Source: Azophilus sp965221465
GTDB lineage: Bacteria > Pseudomonadota > Gammaproteobacteria > Pseudomonadales > Azotimanducaceae
Assembly (NCBI GenBank): GCA_965221465.1
Contig: OZ244892.1
Location: 806,001 to 870,000 of the forward strand
Length of the DNA: 64,000 bases
Direction of reading: 5' to 3'
Shown here: in pieces, positions 41,923 through 50,912 of the stretch
Layout of the letters: the number at the start of each line of letters is the position of its first letter
Numbering within the stretch: the stretch's first letter is position 1
Position numbers and translations under genes: made by a program
Notes under the pieces: model-generated
What the model saw: only the letters and a program-made list of their open reading frames with translations
Database searches by the model: none
What the model was told of the DNA's origin: nothing

Positions 41923-44079
41923 TTACAGCTTGGCCTCCACCGACAGTGCGATCAGGTGATTGCTGTAGCGGGGGCTGGATCGGGCGAAGGTCAGCACGTT
42001 GCGGATGCTGTCTTGCGTCAGGCCGTCGACGGCCCAGTCGGCGGCGCGGTAGTGTTCGAAGCGATAGCGCAAGATGAGGGCGGTGCGCGGGCGCCAGGCG
42101 TAGCGCAGGTGGGCGTCGACGGAGTGGTGGCGGGAGATCAGGCTCGGGAAGCTGGAGAGCCGGTCCTCGAAGACGGTGGCGTAGTCGCCGACGCCGTTGG
42201 AGTGGGCATAGTCCAGGGTCAGGTCGAAAGCAGGGCGCAGGAAACCGTGCAGTTCGAGGCGCGCACCGGCGGTTGTCACGGTGTCTTCGGTGTCGTAGCG
42301 CCAATTTCGGGTCGGAAAGGCAACGCTGCCAGCGGTTTCGGACTCCCGCGTCTGCACACCGTAGTAGCCCGATAGCACAATGGCCTTCCCGGTGGCGTAG
42401 CCCGCATCGACCAACCAGCCAGCGGTGGCATCGCGCTGGAGGCCAAGCGGTGATTGCGGATAGTCGTACTCTCGATAATTGGCCTCGAAGCCTGCCCAAA
42501 AGCCGCTGGTCGGTGAGTCGTGGCGTATTCCGCCGCTCCATTCGCTGGCGCGGCGGCTGGCCTGATAGTAGCGTCGCGTCAGCGGGTTGTTTGGCGTTAT
42601 CGGCTCGAATGGGGCGGCATCCCGGCTGGCGTTATCGTGGCGTACCCGAACCTGCCAACCGGCGCCGAGGTCTCCGGAGACCTCGGCCCAAACACGATTC
42701 TCTTCGTTGTCGGCGATTTCGAGATTCGAGCGGCTGTTGTCGAGATGGCGAAAGCCGGCCGCCACCCGCAGCCTTGCCGGCAGCCGGTAGCGAAGCGTGA
42801 TGTCGGTCCTGGATCGCTTGTAGCTGTATCCCAGGGCAACGATTTCCGGGGTTGCGAACAGGTCGCCCAGGACGGGTGTCAGGGCGATCGTCCGCCTTCG
42901 GTCGCGGCGCTCGGCGGCCACGTGGACAATGCTCATGCGCAGCCGGGGGGTGGCGCGAACGACCAGATTGACCGCGCCGCTCAGCGATTTCCGCTTGGCG
43001 TTGAGGCCGGGTTGGTCGATGGCTTCCAGATCGAGAGACGGATTGGTGCTGGGTGGCAGAAAGGGAACATTCTGGCTGGCTTCGCCGCGAGCCAGGGTTG
43101 CATTCAGCGTCGCGCGGCGGCCGATGCGCAGTCTCGATACGAATGACAGCGTCTTCGACTGGTTGTCCGGCGGCGCTGCGCTGCGGCCCAGGGCGACGGA
43201 ACCTGCGTACGGGTTCTGCCACTCCAGTGCCTGCGCGCCGTTGCTGAAATCGTAGTTGGAATACGACACGGCCATCGAGACTGTGGAATTCGCATAGTGC
43301 AGCCCCGTTTCCGTGCCATCGACACGGTAATCGATGGGAATTGGCAGCGCCGAGGCCTGGTAGAAGGCGTCCCGGAAGGCCTCTTCGATGCCCTGTTTTC
43401 TTTCCCGAAAATAGCCGGTCTTCAAGGTCAGATTCGGCGTGACGCTGAACCAGGCGTCGATGTCCGATCGGCTGCGCTCCGTGGCCTGATCGACGGTCTT
43501 GCTGCCCTCGGCCCACTGTGTCATGCCTTCGGTGCTGTACGCCGGAACCCAGCCGTTTGGCAAGGACAGCGAATCCCCGACCACGAAAGGCGAGCGCCCG
43601 TCCCTGGCAACGTTGCGCGGGATTTCCTGATGCCGCACTCGCACGCCGTAGCGGCGTGGCCGGTGAATGCGCAACGCTGCATCGCGGGAGTTCAGCCCCA
43701 GGTTGCGGCCCGCGAATTCGACAAGCCAGCCGGTTTTCGTGCTGAGGCGATAGTCGGCGTTGAGGTCCAGATAGCTGCCGGCGCGATCGGTTCCGTTGTC
43801 GCGGCCAAAACGCATTTCCCCCTTGGCGGCGTTCATGGCGCCCGCCGCCAAGGTGCCCCCGCGGGCATCGGCCTTGTCGAAATCGCACAAACGGCACGAC
43901 CAGCGTCGCGTGTCCGCATTGGCGTAGTTCACCGTGAATTCGGCGGGCTCGGCCGAGTGGGGGACAAAGAGAAGGGGGAGGGCAATGGCGAACACTACGC
44001 CCCAACCCCGAAAGCGCGACCCGGATTGGCTCGGCCGCCTAAACACCGGCTGTTGTCGCTTGGCGGTAAACCTGCTCAT
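41923..44079 (-). CDS. MtrB/PioB-type outer-membrane beta-barrel of a porin-cytochrome complex
   Basis: A 718-residue protein. After a signal peptide (VVFAIALPLLFVPHSAEP) it has WSCRLCDF with the CxxC (C62, C65) typical of MtrB/PioB near the mature N terminus, then a long series of amphipathic beta strands to the final SVEAKL, enough for a 26-28-strand barrel. MtrB sheathes the decaheme MtrA through the outer membrane so that electrons can cross. The ATG overlaps, as ATGA, the stop of a collapsed decaheme gene that once preceded it, so the intact decaheme partner must come from 46861-47886. It is the last gene of the minus-strand cytochrome locus. Confidence 0.85.
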   Translation of the reverse strand: MSRFTAKRQQPVFRRPSQSGSRFRGWGVVFAIALPLLFVPHSAEPAEFTVNYANADTRRWSCRLCDFDKADARGGTLAAGAMNAAKGEMRFGRDNGTDRAGSYLDLNADYRLSTKTGWLVEFAGRNLGLNSRDAALRIHRPRRYGVRVRHQEIPRNVARDGRSPFVVGDSLSLPNGWVPAYSTEGMTQWAEGSKTVDQATERSRSDIDAWFSVTPNLTLKTGYFRERKQGIEEAFRDAFYQASALPIPIDYRVDGTETGLHYANSTVSMAVSYSNYDFSNGAQALEWQNPYAGSVALGRSAAPPDNQSKTLSFVSRLRIGRRATLNATLARGEASQNVPFLPPSTNPSLDLEAIDQPGLNAKRKSLSGAVNLVVRATPRLRMSIVHVAAERRDRRRTIALTPVLGDLFATPEIVALGYSYKRSRTDITLRYRLPARLRVAAGFRHLDNSRSNLEIADNEENRVWAEVSGDLGAGWQVRVRHDNASRDAAPFEPITPNNPLTRRYYQASRRASEWSGGIRHDSPTSGFWAGFEANYREYDYPQSPLGLQRDATAGWLVDAGYATGKAIVLSGYYGVQTRESETAGSVAFPTRNWRYDTEDTVTTAGARLELHGFLRPAFDLTLDYAHSNGVGDYATVFEDRLSSFPSLISRHHSVDAHLRYAWRPRTALILRYRFEHYRAADWAVDGLTQDSIRNVLTFARSSPRYSNHLIALSVEAKL

Positions 44080-44216
44080 CGGCGCAACAGATTGGAGAAG
44101 GGGGGTTGTAACCATGCACTTGCGCGCAGGTGTCCATTCCCCGCCGGGAATCGTCTCCCTCAGCCAAATTGTCCGCCAGATAGCCATGGTGGTCGTCCGG
44201 TGCTGCCGCTGTTGCG
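44076..44216 (-). pseudogene. Collapsed decaheme cytochrome gene
   Basis: The upstream half matches the start of the mature decaheme protein (DDHHGYLADNLAEGDDSRRG, DTC), then jumps, after the first heme cysteine, to the last codons (QVHGYN, and in another frame the LLRR stop). About 0.9 kb encoding nine to ten hemes is missing and the tail is frameshifted within a run of C. The stop TGA overlaps the mtrB ATG. It shows that a decaheme gene once sat directly upstream of mtrB. Confidence 0.8.
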
Positions 44217-44313
44217 CCGCCCGTTGTCGAAGTTCTCGAATTCCGCCACCACGTGCTCGCGCCATCGCTCACTGCCGAAGCGGAAGGGTCGTTCCTGCGG
44301 CTCCCATTTCGGC
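44217..44313 (-). pseudogene. Collapsed diheme cytochrome gene
   Basis: From 44313 downward the DNA matches the leader of the diheme cytochrome gene (compare 48656-48705), then joins at about 44268 to sequence coding for its C-terminal WREYLVAEFENFDSGRR segment (compare 48055-48105). Both heme motifs are gone. The order diheme then decaheme then mtrB is preserved in these scraps. Confidence 0.75.
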
Positions 44314-46533
44314 TCAACGGAAGACGGTCACGCCGCGTTCTTCCAGGGCCGGAATGTGGGATTCGTGAGCGTCCGCGTCCAGCGGGTTGCCCAGCAAGTT
44401 GAGCCACTGGAGTTTGTCGAACTCGGCTGTCACCGAGATATCCGCAACACTGTTGTCTCCGAGATTCAGCCAGCCCAACTCCTTTAGCTGCGCCAGGGGC
44501 GCCAGGTCCGACACGGCGTTGCCGCCGAGGCCGAGGCCCTCGAGCTGCGTCAGGCCACTGAGGTCAGACACATCGGTGACGGAGTTCCCGCCGGTGAGGG
44601 AGAGCGTCGTCAGCCGGGTCAAGCCCGACAAGGGGGCGATGTCATGGATGGCATTTCGGCGCAGGGACAATTCGGTCAACTGGTCAAGGTCGGACAACGC
44701 CGTAAGGTCCGAGATGCCATTGCCGGTCAAGGCCAACGTGCGTAGTGCCGCCAAGCCGGAAAGGGCAGAAATGTCCGTCACGCCGGTGTAGTTGAGGTAA
44801 AGCTGCTGCAGCCGCGAAATCCCGGCCAGTCCGGAAATGTGATCTAGCGGATTGCGGTTCAGATTCAGGTACCACAGCTGTGTCAGTCTCGATAGCGCGT
44901 CGGTCGATTGGATTTCATTGCCGTCCAGGTCGAGGCGATGAAGATAGGTGAGCGCCGACAGAGGCTCAATGTCCGAGATGAAGTTGGAGTTTACATACAG
45001 TCTTTCGAGAGAATGGAGGTTCGACAATGGCGTCAAGTCTTCTACTTCATTGTCGTTGAGATACAGCCGATTCAAGACAGTCAGGTTTTTCAGAGGTGAG
45101 AGGTCGTCGACTCTGTTTCGGTTCAGATTTAGATATGTTAGGCGGGTCAGATTCGCCAGAGGTGACAAGTCGTCAATGTCGTTATCGTCGAGGCGCAATA
45201 CACCTAAGCGGGACAATTGGGACAAGACCGAGAGGTCGCCGATTTCGTTCTTGCCAAGTGCCAGATATTCCAAACGGGTCAATTCAGACAAGGCCGAAAG
45301 GTCGCTGATGTCGTTGTCGATCAGGAATAGCGTGGTCAGGTTGGTCAGTTTTGCCAGAAACGAGACGTCCTCGAGTTCATTGGAACTAAGGTAAAGCGAA
45401 TTCAGGTTGTAGAGACCAGCCAACGCAGAAAAATCTGATGCTGGCATAAAGTAAAGTGTCAATTTCACCAGGTTCGTCAGCCCGGCCAACGGCGAAAGGT
45501 CTTCCAATTGGCTACTCCCCGTCAAGTCCAGTACAGACAGCCTTTCAAGACTTGCCAATGGGGTGATGTCAGTAAGTAAGGTGTTCCGGAGTCTCAGCTC
45601 CTCCAGGTGCGTCAGCCCGGCCAACGGCGAAAGGTCTTCCAACTGGCGATTTCCCGACAATCCCAGCTTCGACAACCTTCCGAGATTCTGCAATGGCGTG
45701 ATGTCGGTGACGTTGCAGTAAGAAAGACGCAAATCCTCCAAGTTCGTCAAGCCCGCAAGTTCATCAATGTCCGTAATCCGATAATTGCTTGACAAACTCA
45801 AGAGTTCCAAGTTGACCAACTCGGATAGCGGACCGAGATCTTTCAAATCGTTCGCATAAAGGTTCAAGGAGGTCAATCCGGTGGCATGTTCCAGCCCGGT
45901 CAGATTGACGATACCGCGCAATGACGCATCCAGTTCTGTCAGCGACGCCAGTTCATCCTCTGTGATGGTGTCTTCCTCGGACTTGCCCAGCGCGGCGGCG
46001 ATGGCCCGCTTCAGGTTGACATCTGGAATGATGTCGGTCCCGCCGGGCTCGCCGTTTTCCAGAAGATCCAGAAACTGCTCAAAGTCCGCGTACTCGGTGC
46101 TGTCCTCGGGAACCTGCGTGCCACCGCCGTGCTCGATGCGGCCCGAAATCTTGTCCAGTATGCGCTTGGCGCCATCGTCCACTGCCGCCAGAAAGTCGCG
46201 AAACTGCCGTTCGTTGAGGGTTTCGTGGTCGGCCACCGAGTCGGGCACGAACACCAGGCGGGTATTGCCTGACTGGCCGTCTTCCACGTGGCAGTTGATG
46301 CACTGGCTCTGAACAATCGGGGAGATTTTCTCGGCAAAGGTCTCGGATGCGGTTTGGGCCATGGCCGGGCTCTGCTGCACCAGCAGCCCGCACAAGATGA
46401 GCGGGAAAGCGGATATCGTGCGGCGGAAAGCCCTTGCGTAGCCGTGTACGCAGCGCGGCAACGCACTCATGGTCAAGGGGGCGCCGGGCTGGCGGTGCGC
46501 TGGCGTTTTGCGCTTGGCGTTGGAACGGTGCAT
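44314..46533 (-). CDS. Cytochrome c-LRR fusion protein, paralogue 1
   Basis: A 739-residue exported protein. Signal sequence to about residue 60 (SAFPLILCGLLVQQSPAMAQ), then the monoheme module: CINCH at 78-82, TRLVFVPDS, an IEHGGGTQ loop with a possible second heme ligand, and YADFEQFLDLLENGE. From about residue 165 to the end come some two dozen 22-residue leucine-rich repeats of the internalin/bacterial type (consensus LxxLxLxxNxIxDLSPLxxL). The start at 46533 (MHRSNAK) aligns with the two paralogues. A heme-bearing LRR solenoid suggests a surface protein that binds a partner and carries electrons to it. Not a known cytochrome family. Confidence 0.85.
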   Translation of the reverse strand: MHRSNAKRKTPAHRQPGAPLTMSALPRCVHGYARAFRRTISAFPLILCGLLVQQSPAMAQTASETFAEKISPIVQSQCINCHVEDGQSGNTRLVFVPDSVADHETLNERQFRDFLAAVDDGAKRILDKISGRIEHGGGTQVPEDSTEYADFEQFLDLLENGEPGGTDIIPDVNLKRAIAAALGKSEEDTITEDELASLTELDASLRGIVNLTGLEHATGLTSLNLYANDLKDLGPLSELVNLELLSLSSNYRITDIDELAGLTNLEDLRLSYCNVTDITPLQNLGRLSKLGLSGNRQLEDLSPLAGLTHLEELRLRNTLLTDITPLASLERLSVLDLTGSSQLEDLSPLAGLTNLVKLTLYFMPASDFSALAGLYNLNSLYLSSNELEDVSFLAKLTNLTTLFLIDNDISDLSALSELTRLEYLALGKNEIGDLSVLSQLSRLGVLRLDDNDIDDLSPLANLTRLTYLNLNRNRVDDLSPLKNLTVLNRLYLNDNEVEDLTPLSNLHSLERLYVNSNFISDIEPLSALTYLHRLDLDGNEIQSTDALSRLTQLWYLNLNRNPLDHISGLAGISRLQQLYLNYTGVTDISALSGLAALRTLALTGNGISDLTALSDLDQLTELSLRRNAIHDIAPLSGLTRLTTLSLTGGNSVTDVSDLSGLTQLEGLGLGGNAVSDLAPLAQLKELGWLNLGDNSVADISVTAEFDKLQWLNLLGNPLDADAHESHIPALEERGVTVFR

Positions 46534-46554
46534 GGCGAGGTGCTGCAACGGCTG

Positions 46555-46701
46555 GCCTCAGGCGAAGAACGCAAAGTCCTCGGTGTCGTTGAACGGACAA
46601 CGCCGCGAGCCGGCCGATCCCTCAATCCCCAAATAGCGGCGCAGAGCCTTGTGGGCGTGCTTGGGACAGATGATGATGCCGTTGACGTCATCGCGCTCGA
46701 G
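46555..46701 (-). pseudogene. C-terminal remnant of a DUF1501 gene
   Basis: Matches the last ~48 codons of the intact gene at 56586-57830 (PKHAHKALRRYLGIE, FNDTEDFAFFA), including the stop. The match ends at TCGCGCTCGAG (46691-46701), an 11-bp sequence also present in the 5' part of the DUF1592-like genes, where a deletion joined the two. Confidence 0.85.
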
Positions 46702-46830
46702 TTCCGAATTTCCAAACCTAACACACCCGAATTGCCGCATTCAATTTCGACCCGCTCTGCAGCGAACGCAGTCATCGGAGCTTTCGAAGGCCCCGTCGAT
46801 ACACCCTGACCTCCTGGCCGCGACCCCACT
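46702..46830 (-). other. Remnant of the DUF1592-like gene's start and upstream region
   Basis: 46702-46709 continues the DUF1592-like coding sequence (TTCCGAAT), then a second junction leads into 46710-46827, which matches the upstream region of the intact gene at 60962-61080, including the candidate promoter. The whole ~3-kb DUF1592-like gene has been lost here. Confidence 0.75.
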
Positions 46831-46860
46831 ATCGGCTTCCCTTGCTTGCCACCGCCCCAC

Positions 46861-47886
46861 TTATCGGCGCAACAGGTTGCCGGAGGGATGGTTCGAGCCA
46901 TGCACTTGGGAGTGGCAGTTCAGGCACGCGTTGGCGAACAGAAACTCGGCGCTTGGGTCCGATGGCAGGCGTTCGCCCGTTTGCGGCAGGCTGCGGTGGC
47001 CCACGGACGAGTGACAGGCCTGGCACAGTTGCGGCGCCCGCCGTACCAGCAGCGCAGGCTGGTTGGAACCATGGGGCTGATGGCAGATGCCGCAATCCTC
47101 GCTGGCCGGGGGATGTTCCCAGAGAAACGGGCCGCGCTTCTCCGCGTGGCATCCATAGCAGGTCTGGTTGATCGACGCCTCGCGGACCAGGGCGTCCCCG
47201 GTGCCCGAACCGCCGTGTGGATCGTGGCAGTCGCGACAGGCCAGCTGGTGGTCGCGCATGGGATGGGAGGACAGTTTCAGCAGATCGGCCCGCACCGGCC
47301 GATGACAATCCAGGCAGACCTCTGCCTGCCCGGTTTGCATTTGCACGGGGTCGGACCGGCTGTGAATGCGATGGCAACTCGCACATGCCATATCGGCCTG
47401 CTCATGCGCACTGCCCTCCCAGCGGCTGCGGCCGTAGTCCTGGTGGCACGCCAGGCAGAAGTGGTTCTGCAGGTCTGCCGAGGCGTTGCCCCGTTTTCCA
47501 AAGTTGACGATCGGCTCCCTGACGGCGCCATCCGGCAGGATGCGCTGCCCGTGCTCGCCGATCGGGCCGTGGCAGGCCTCGCACTGAAGCCCGGCAGGGA
47601 AGGATGCCGAAGACCCCGGCATGAAGGGCGAGCCGTCCACGCCGGGATGCCCGTGCGCGGTCTCGAATACGGCAGCGGTCGGAAACGGTTCGCTTTCGTC
47701 ATGGCAACCCAGGCAGGTGTCCGCTCCCCGTCGGGAATAGTCTCCCGCTGCCAATATGTCTGCCAGATAGCCATGGTGGTCGTCCGGTGTTGCCATTGTT
47801 GTGCCGCACGAGCCAAGCAGCACGGAGATCGCCACCATCCGCTTCAGCAGTGATTTGGTGTATGAATGGAACCCGCGGTCCTTCAT
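46861..47886 (-). CDS. DmsE/MtrA-type decaheme c-type cytochrome
   Basis: A 341-residue protein with ten CxxCH motifs (CLGCH, CEACH, CLACH, CASCH, CLDCH, CRDCH, CYGCH, CGICH, CQACH, CLNCH), the number and spacing of the MtrA/PioA/DmsE family. These line up ten hemes as a wire inside the MtrB barrel. The N terminus has a hydrophobic signal ending LLGSC, a possible lipobox. I chose ATG 47886; an ATG at 47937 would add 17 residues and lies 13 bp after the diheme stop. No mtrB follows it; the only mtrB is 2.8 kb downstream beyond LRR paralogue 1, on the same strand. Confidence 0.93.
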   Translation of the reverse strand: MKDRGFHSYTKSLLKRMVAISVLLGSCGTTMATPDDHHGYLADILAAGDYSRRGADTCLGCHDESEPFPTAAVFETAHGHPGVDGSPFMPGSSASFPAGLQCEACHGPIGEHGQRILPDGAVREPIVNFGKRGNASADLQNHFCLACHQDYGRSRWEGSAHEQADMACASCHRIHSRSDPVQMQTGQAEVCLDCHRPVRADLLKLSSHPMRDHQLACRDCHDPHGGSGTGDALVREASINQTCYGCHAEKRGPFLWEHPPASEDCGICHQPHGSNQPALLVRRAPQLCQACHSSVGHRSLPQTGERLPSDPSAEFLFANACLNCHSQVHGSNHPSGNLLRR

Positions 47887-47950
47887 CGAGGGAAAGAAAT
47901 CCTTGTGCCAAGGGGCCATGCTCGAGTTTGGCGCCATCCCCCTCGAGCGA

Positions 47951-48640
47951 TCAATCCCGATATCGGCCCGCGCTCACATACAGTTCGACGATCGCGCGCT
48001 TGTCCGCCGCCGACAGCGTATCGTACTTCTTCTGCATCTTTTTCGGCATCTTGCGCCGCCCGCTGTCGAAGTTCTCGAATTCCGCCACCAGGTACTCGCG
48101 CCATTGCCCCGCGGTGATGGGCAGGTCGAATTCGGGGTCCCGCCCGCCATCGTGATGGCAGTTGTCGCATTGCTCTTCGTGGATGCGTGCGCCAAGCGCG
48201 GCCAGGTCTGCATCGAAAGGCTGTTCCGGCGGGCGCCACCGTTGCTTGGAGTAGTAGGCCGACACCGTCCACTCATCCTCTTCCGAAAGCGCGTTCACGA
48301 CGTCCTCCATGCTGGTCTCGGTGCCGTCCGGCAGGGTGACGGGGCGGGCTTCCCGCAAACCCAGGCGGTAGGTGTCGAGCAGTTCCATGATGGCGAAGTC
48401 GGTGAAACCGCCGATGGAGGGAATGTCTGGCGTATCGCTCTGGCCGCCTTCGCCGTGGCAGGCGTTGCAGCGGTCCACCGCCTCGTCACCTGTGCTTGCC
48501 GGTGCCCGTTTCAGGTTGTCGCCATTCTGTAGGTCTTGGGCCAGGCCGTCGTGAAACCAGGCGCCCGACAGCACCAGGGTCGACCAAACGAATGCCATCG
48601 CTAATGGAATGCGCGTGCGCCGGCGATGCTTGACGGACAT
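47951..48640 (-). CDS. Exported diheme c-type cytochrome
   Basis: A 229-residue protein: signal peptide (AMAFVWSTLVLSGAWFHDGLA), first heme motif CNACHGEGG about residue 55, the conserved GFTDFAIMELLDTYRLG stretch, second motif CDNCHHDGG about residue 150 and a lysine-rich end (RRKMPKKMQKKYDTLSAADK). It looks like the c4/c553-type two-domain cytochromes that shuttle electrons in the periplasm, and could link the quinone-pool side to the decaheme wire, whose gene follows at once. Collapsed copies exist at 44217 and 54058. Confidence 0.88.
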   Translation of the reverse strand: MSVKHRRRTRIPLAMAFVWSTLVLSGAWFHDGLAQDLQNGDNLKRAPASTGDEAVDRCNACHGEGGQSDTPDIPSIGGFTDFAIMELLDTYRLGLREARPVTLPDGTETSMEDVVNALSEEDEWTVSAYYSKQRWRPPEQPFDADLAALGARIHEEQCDNCHHDGGRDPEFDLPITAGQWREYLVAEFENFDSGRRKMPKKMQKKYDTLSAADKRAIVELYVSAGRYRD

Positions 48641-48705
48641 CGCAAATGGGACGTCATCGCTCACTGCCGAAGCGGAAGGGTCGTTCCTGCGGTTCCCATT
48701 TCGGC

Positions 48706-50856
48706 TCAACGGAAGACGGTCACGCCGCGATCTTCCAAGGCCGGAATATGGGACTCGTGAGCATCCGCGTCCAGCGGGTTGCCCAGCAAGTTGAGCCACT
48801 GGAGTTCGTCGAACTCGGCTGTCACCGAGATATCCGAAACACTGTTGTCTCCGAGATTCAGCCAGTCCAACTCCTTCAGCTGCGCCAGGGGCGCCAGGTC
48901 CGACACGGCGTTGCCGCCGAGGCCCAGGCCCTCGAGCTGCGTCAGGCCACTCAGGTCAGACACATCGGTGACGGAGTTTCCGCCGGTCAAGGAGAGCGTC
49001 GTCAGCCCGGTCAATCCCGACAAGGGGGCAATGTCATGGATGGCGTTACGGCGCAGGGACAATTCGGTCAATTGGTTAAGGTCGGACAAGGCGCTGATGT
49101 CAGAGATGCCGTTGCCGTTCAGGGACAAGTTCTGCAGTGTCGTCAAGCCAGAAAGAGCCGAAATGTCCGTGACGCCGGTGTGGGACAGGTAGAGGTACTC
49201 CAAATAGTCGAGCCCGGCGAGCTCGGAAATGTGCGAAACAGGATTGCGGTTCAGGTTCAGGTACCACAGTCTCGGTAACCTCGATAGCGCGCCAATCGAT
49301 TGCACTTCATTGCTATCCAGGTCGAGGTATTGAAGATCGGTGAGCGCCGACAGGGGCTCAATGTCCGAAATGGCGTTGGAGTTGACATCCAGTATGTGGA
49401 GAGAGCGGATTCTGGACAACGGAGAAGTGTCCTGGATGTGATTTTGGCCAAGCCGCAAGATACGCAATCTCCCAAGGTCGGCCAAGGGTGAAACGTCGTC
49501 AACGTTGTTGTGCGAAAGCTCGATTTCGTACAAGCGAGTAAGGCTTGCAAGAGGCGCCAAGTCCTCGACGTCATTGTCATCAAGCATCAGGTGACTCAGA
49601 TCGACTAGACCTTTCAGAGGTGAAAGATCGCTGACTCTGTTTCGTCTCAGATCAAGGGTTGACAAGCCGGTGAGGTTCGTCAGAGGCGATATGTCTTCGA
49701 TGCGGTTGCCGTCAAGATACAAATATTGCAAACGGACCATTCCTGACAAGGCTGAGATGTCGCTGATGTTGTTTCCGTTGAGGTAAAGACTGGTTAAGCC
49801 GGTTAAATCTGCCAAGGATGAGATGTAGTCAAGTTCACTGTACGAAAGCAAGAGAACACCCAGGTTGGGCAGATCGGCCAAGGCGGAAAAGTCAGAAGCT
49901 GCTACACCACTTAGGTACAATAGCTCCAGATTCGTCAGGTTGGCCAGCGGCGACAGGTCTTCCAACTCCCGATTCCCGGATAAATCCAGGTGCGACAGTC
50001 TCCCGAGAATTTCCAATGGCGTGATGTCGGTGACGTTGATTCTCCTAAGCCTCAACTCCTCCAAGTTCGTCAAGCCCGCAAGTTCATCAATGTTCGTAAT
50101 CCGATAATTTTCTGACAAACTCAAGAATTCCAAGTTGACCAGCTCGGATAGCGGGCCAAGATCTTTCAAATCGTTCCCTTCAAGTTGCAAGTAGGTCAAT
50201 CCGGTGGCATGTTCCAGCCCGGTCAGATCGACGATGCCTCGATAGAACGCATCCAACTCTGTCAGCGACGCCAGTTCATCCTCTGTGATGGTGTCTTCCT
50301 CGGACTTGCCCAGCGCGGCGGCGATGGCCCGCTTCAGGTTCGCATCTGGAATGATGTCGGTCCCACCGGACTCGCCGTTTTCCAAGAGGTCCAGAAACTG
50401 CTCAAAGTCCGCGTACTCGGTGCTGTCCTCGGGAACCTGTGTGCCGCCGCCGTGCTCGATGCGGCCGGAAATCTTGTCCAGTATGCGCTTGGCGCCATCG
50501 TCCACTGCCGCCAGGAAGTCGCGAAACTGCCGTTCGTTGAGGGTTTCGTGGTCGGCCACCGAGTCGGGCACGAACACCAGGCGGGTGTTGCCGGACTGGC
50601 CGTCTTCCACGTGGCAATTGATGCACTGGCTCTGGACAACCGGTGAGATTTTCTCGGAAAACGTCTCGGATGCGGTTTGGGCCATGGCCGGGCTCTGCTG
50701 CGCCAGCAGCCCGCACAAGATGAGCGGGAAAGCGGATACCGTGCGGTGGAAAGCCCTTGCGTAGCCGTGTACGCGGCACGGCAACGCCCCGGTGGGCAAG
50801 GGGGCGCCGGGCAGGCGGTGCGCTGACGTTTTGCCTTTGACGTTGGAACGGTGCAT
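48706..50856 (-). CDS. Cytochrome c-LRR fusion protein, paralogue 2
   Basis: A 716-residue paralogue of the proteins at 44314 and 54342, one repeat shorter. The signal, the heme module (CINCH at 78-82, TRLVFVPDS, IEHGGGTQ) and the last ~110 residues are almost identical to the others, while the central LRRs differ at many solvent-side positions. This pattern fits a conserved anchor and heme with a variable binding face. It lies between the DUF1592-like gene and the diheme cytochrome; a short scar of a lost DUF1501 gene precedes it. Confidence 0.85.
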   Translation of the reverse strand: MHRSNVKGKTSAHRLPGAPLPTGALPCRVHGYARAFHRTVSAFPLILCGLLAQQSPAMAQTASETFSEKISPVVQSQCINCHVEDGQSGNTRLVFVPDSVADHETLNERQFRDFLAAVDDGAKRILDKISGRIEHGGGTQVPEDSTEYADFEQFLDLLENGESGGTDIIPDANLKRAIAAALGKSEEDTITEDELASLTELDAFYRGIVDLTGLEHATGLTYLQLEGNDLKDLGPLSELVNLEFLSLSENYRITNIDELAGLTNLEELRLRRINVTDITPLEILGRLSHLDLSGNRELEDLSPLANLTNLELLYLSGVAASDFSALADLPNLGVLLLSYSELDYISSLADLTGLTSLYLNGNNISDISALSGMVRLQYLYLDGNRIEDISPLTNLTGLSTLDLRRNRVSDLSPLKGLVDLSHLMLDDNDVEDLAPLASLTRLYEIELSHNNVDDVSPLADLGRLRILRLGQNHIQDTSPLSRIRSLHILDVNSNAISDIEPLSALTDLQYLDLDSNEVQSIGALSRLPRLWYLNLNRNPVSHISELAGLDYLEYLYLSHTGVTDISALSGLTTLQNLSLNGNGISDISALSDLNQLTELSLRRNAIHDIAPLSGLTGLTTLSLTGGNSVTDVSDLSGLTQLEGLGLGGNAVSDLAPLAQLKELDWLNLGDNSVSDISVTAEFDELQWLNLLGNPLDADAHESHIPALEDRGVTVFR

Positions 50857-50912
50857 GACGATCGGTCAATGGTCCTTGCCGCCCCAGGGAATCGATGTCA
50901 GCGAGCCCACAC
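50857..50912 (-). other. Scar of a deleted DUF1501 gene
   Basis: About 25 bp (GATCGGTCAATGGTCCTTGC) match the interior of the intact DUF1501 gene near 56828-56850, and the rest matches the spacer before the DUF1592-like stop near 57849-57890. CATGACGA, present both at the LRR start and in DUF1501, is the likely deletion junction. Confidence 0.7.
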
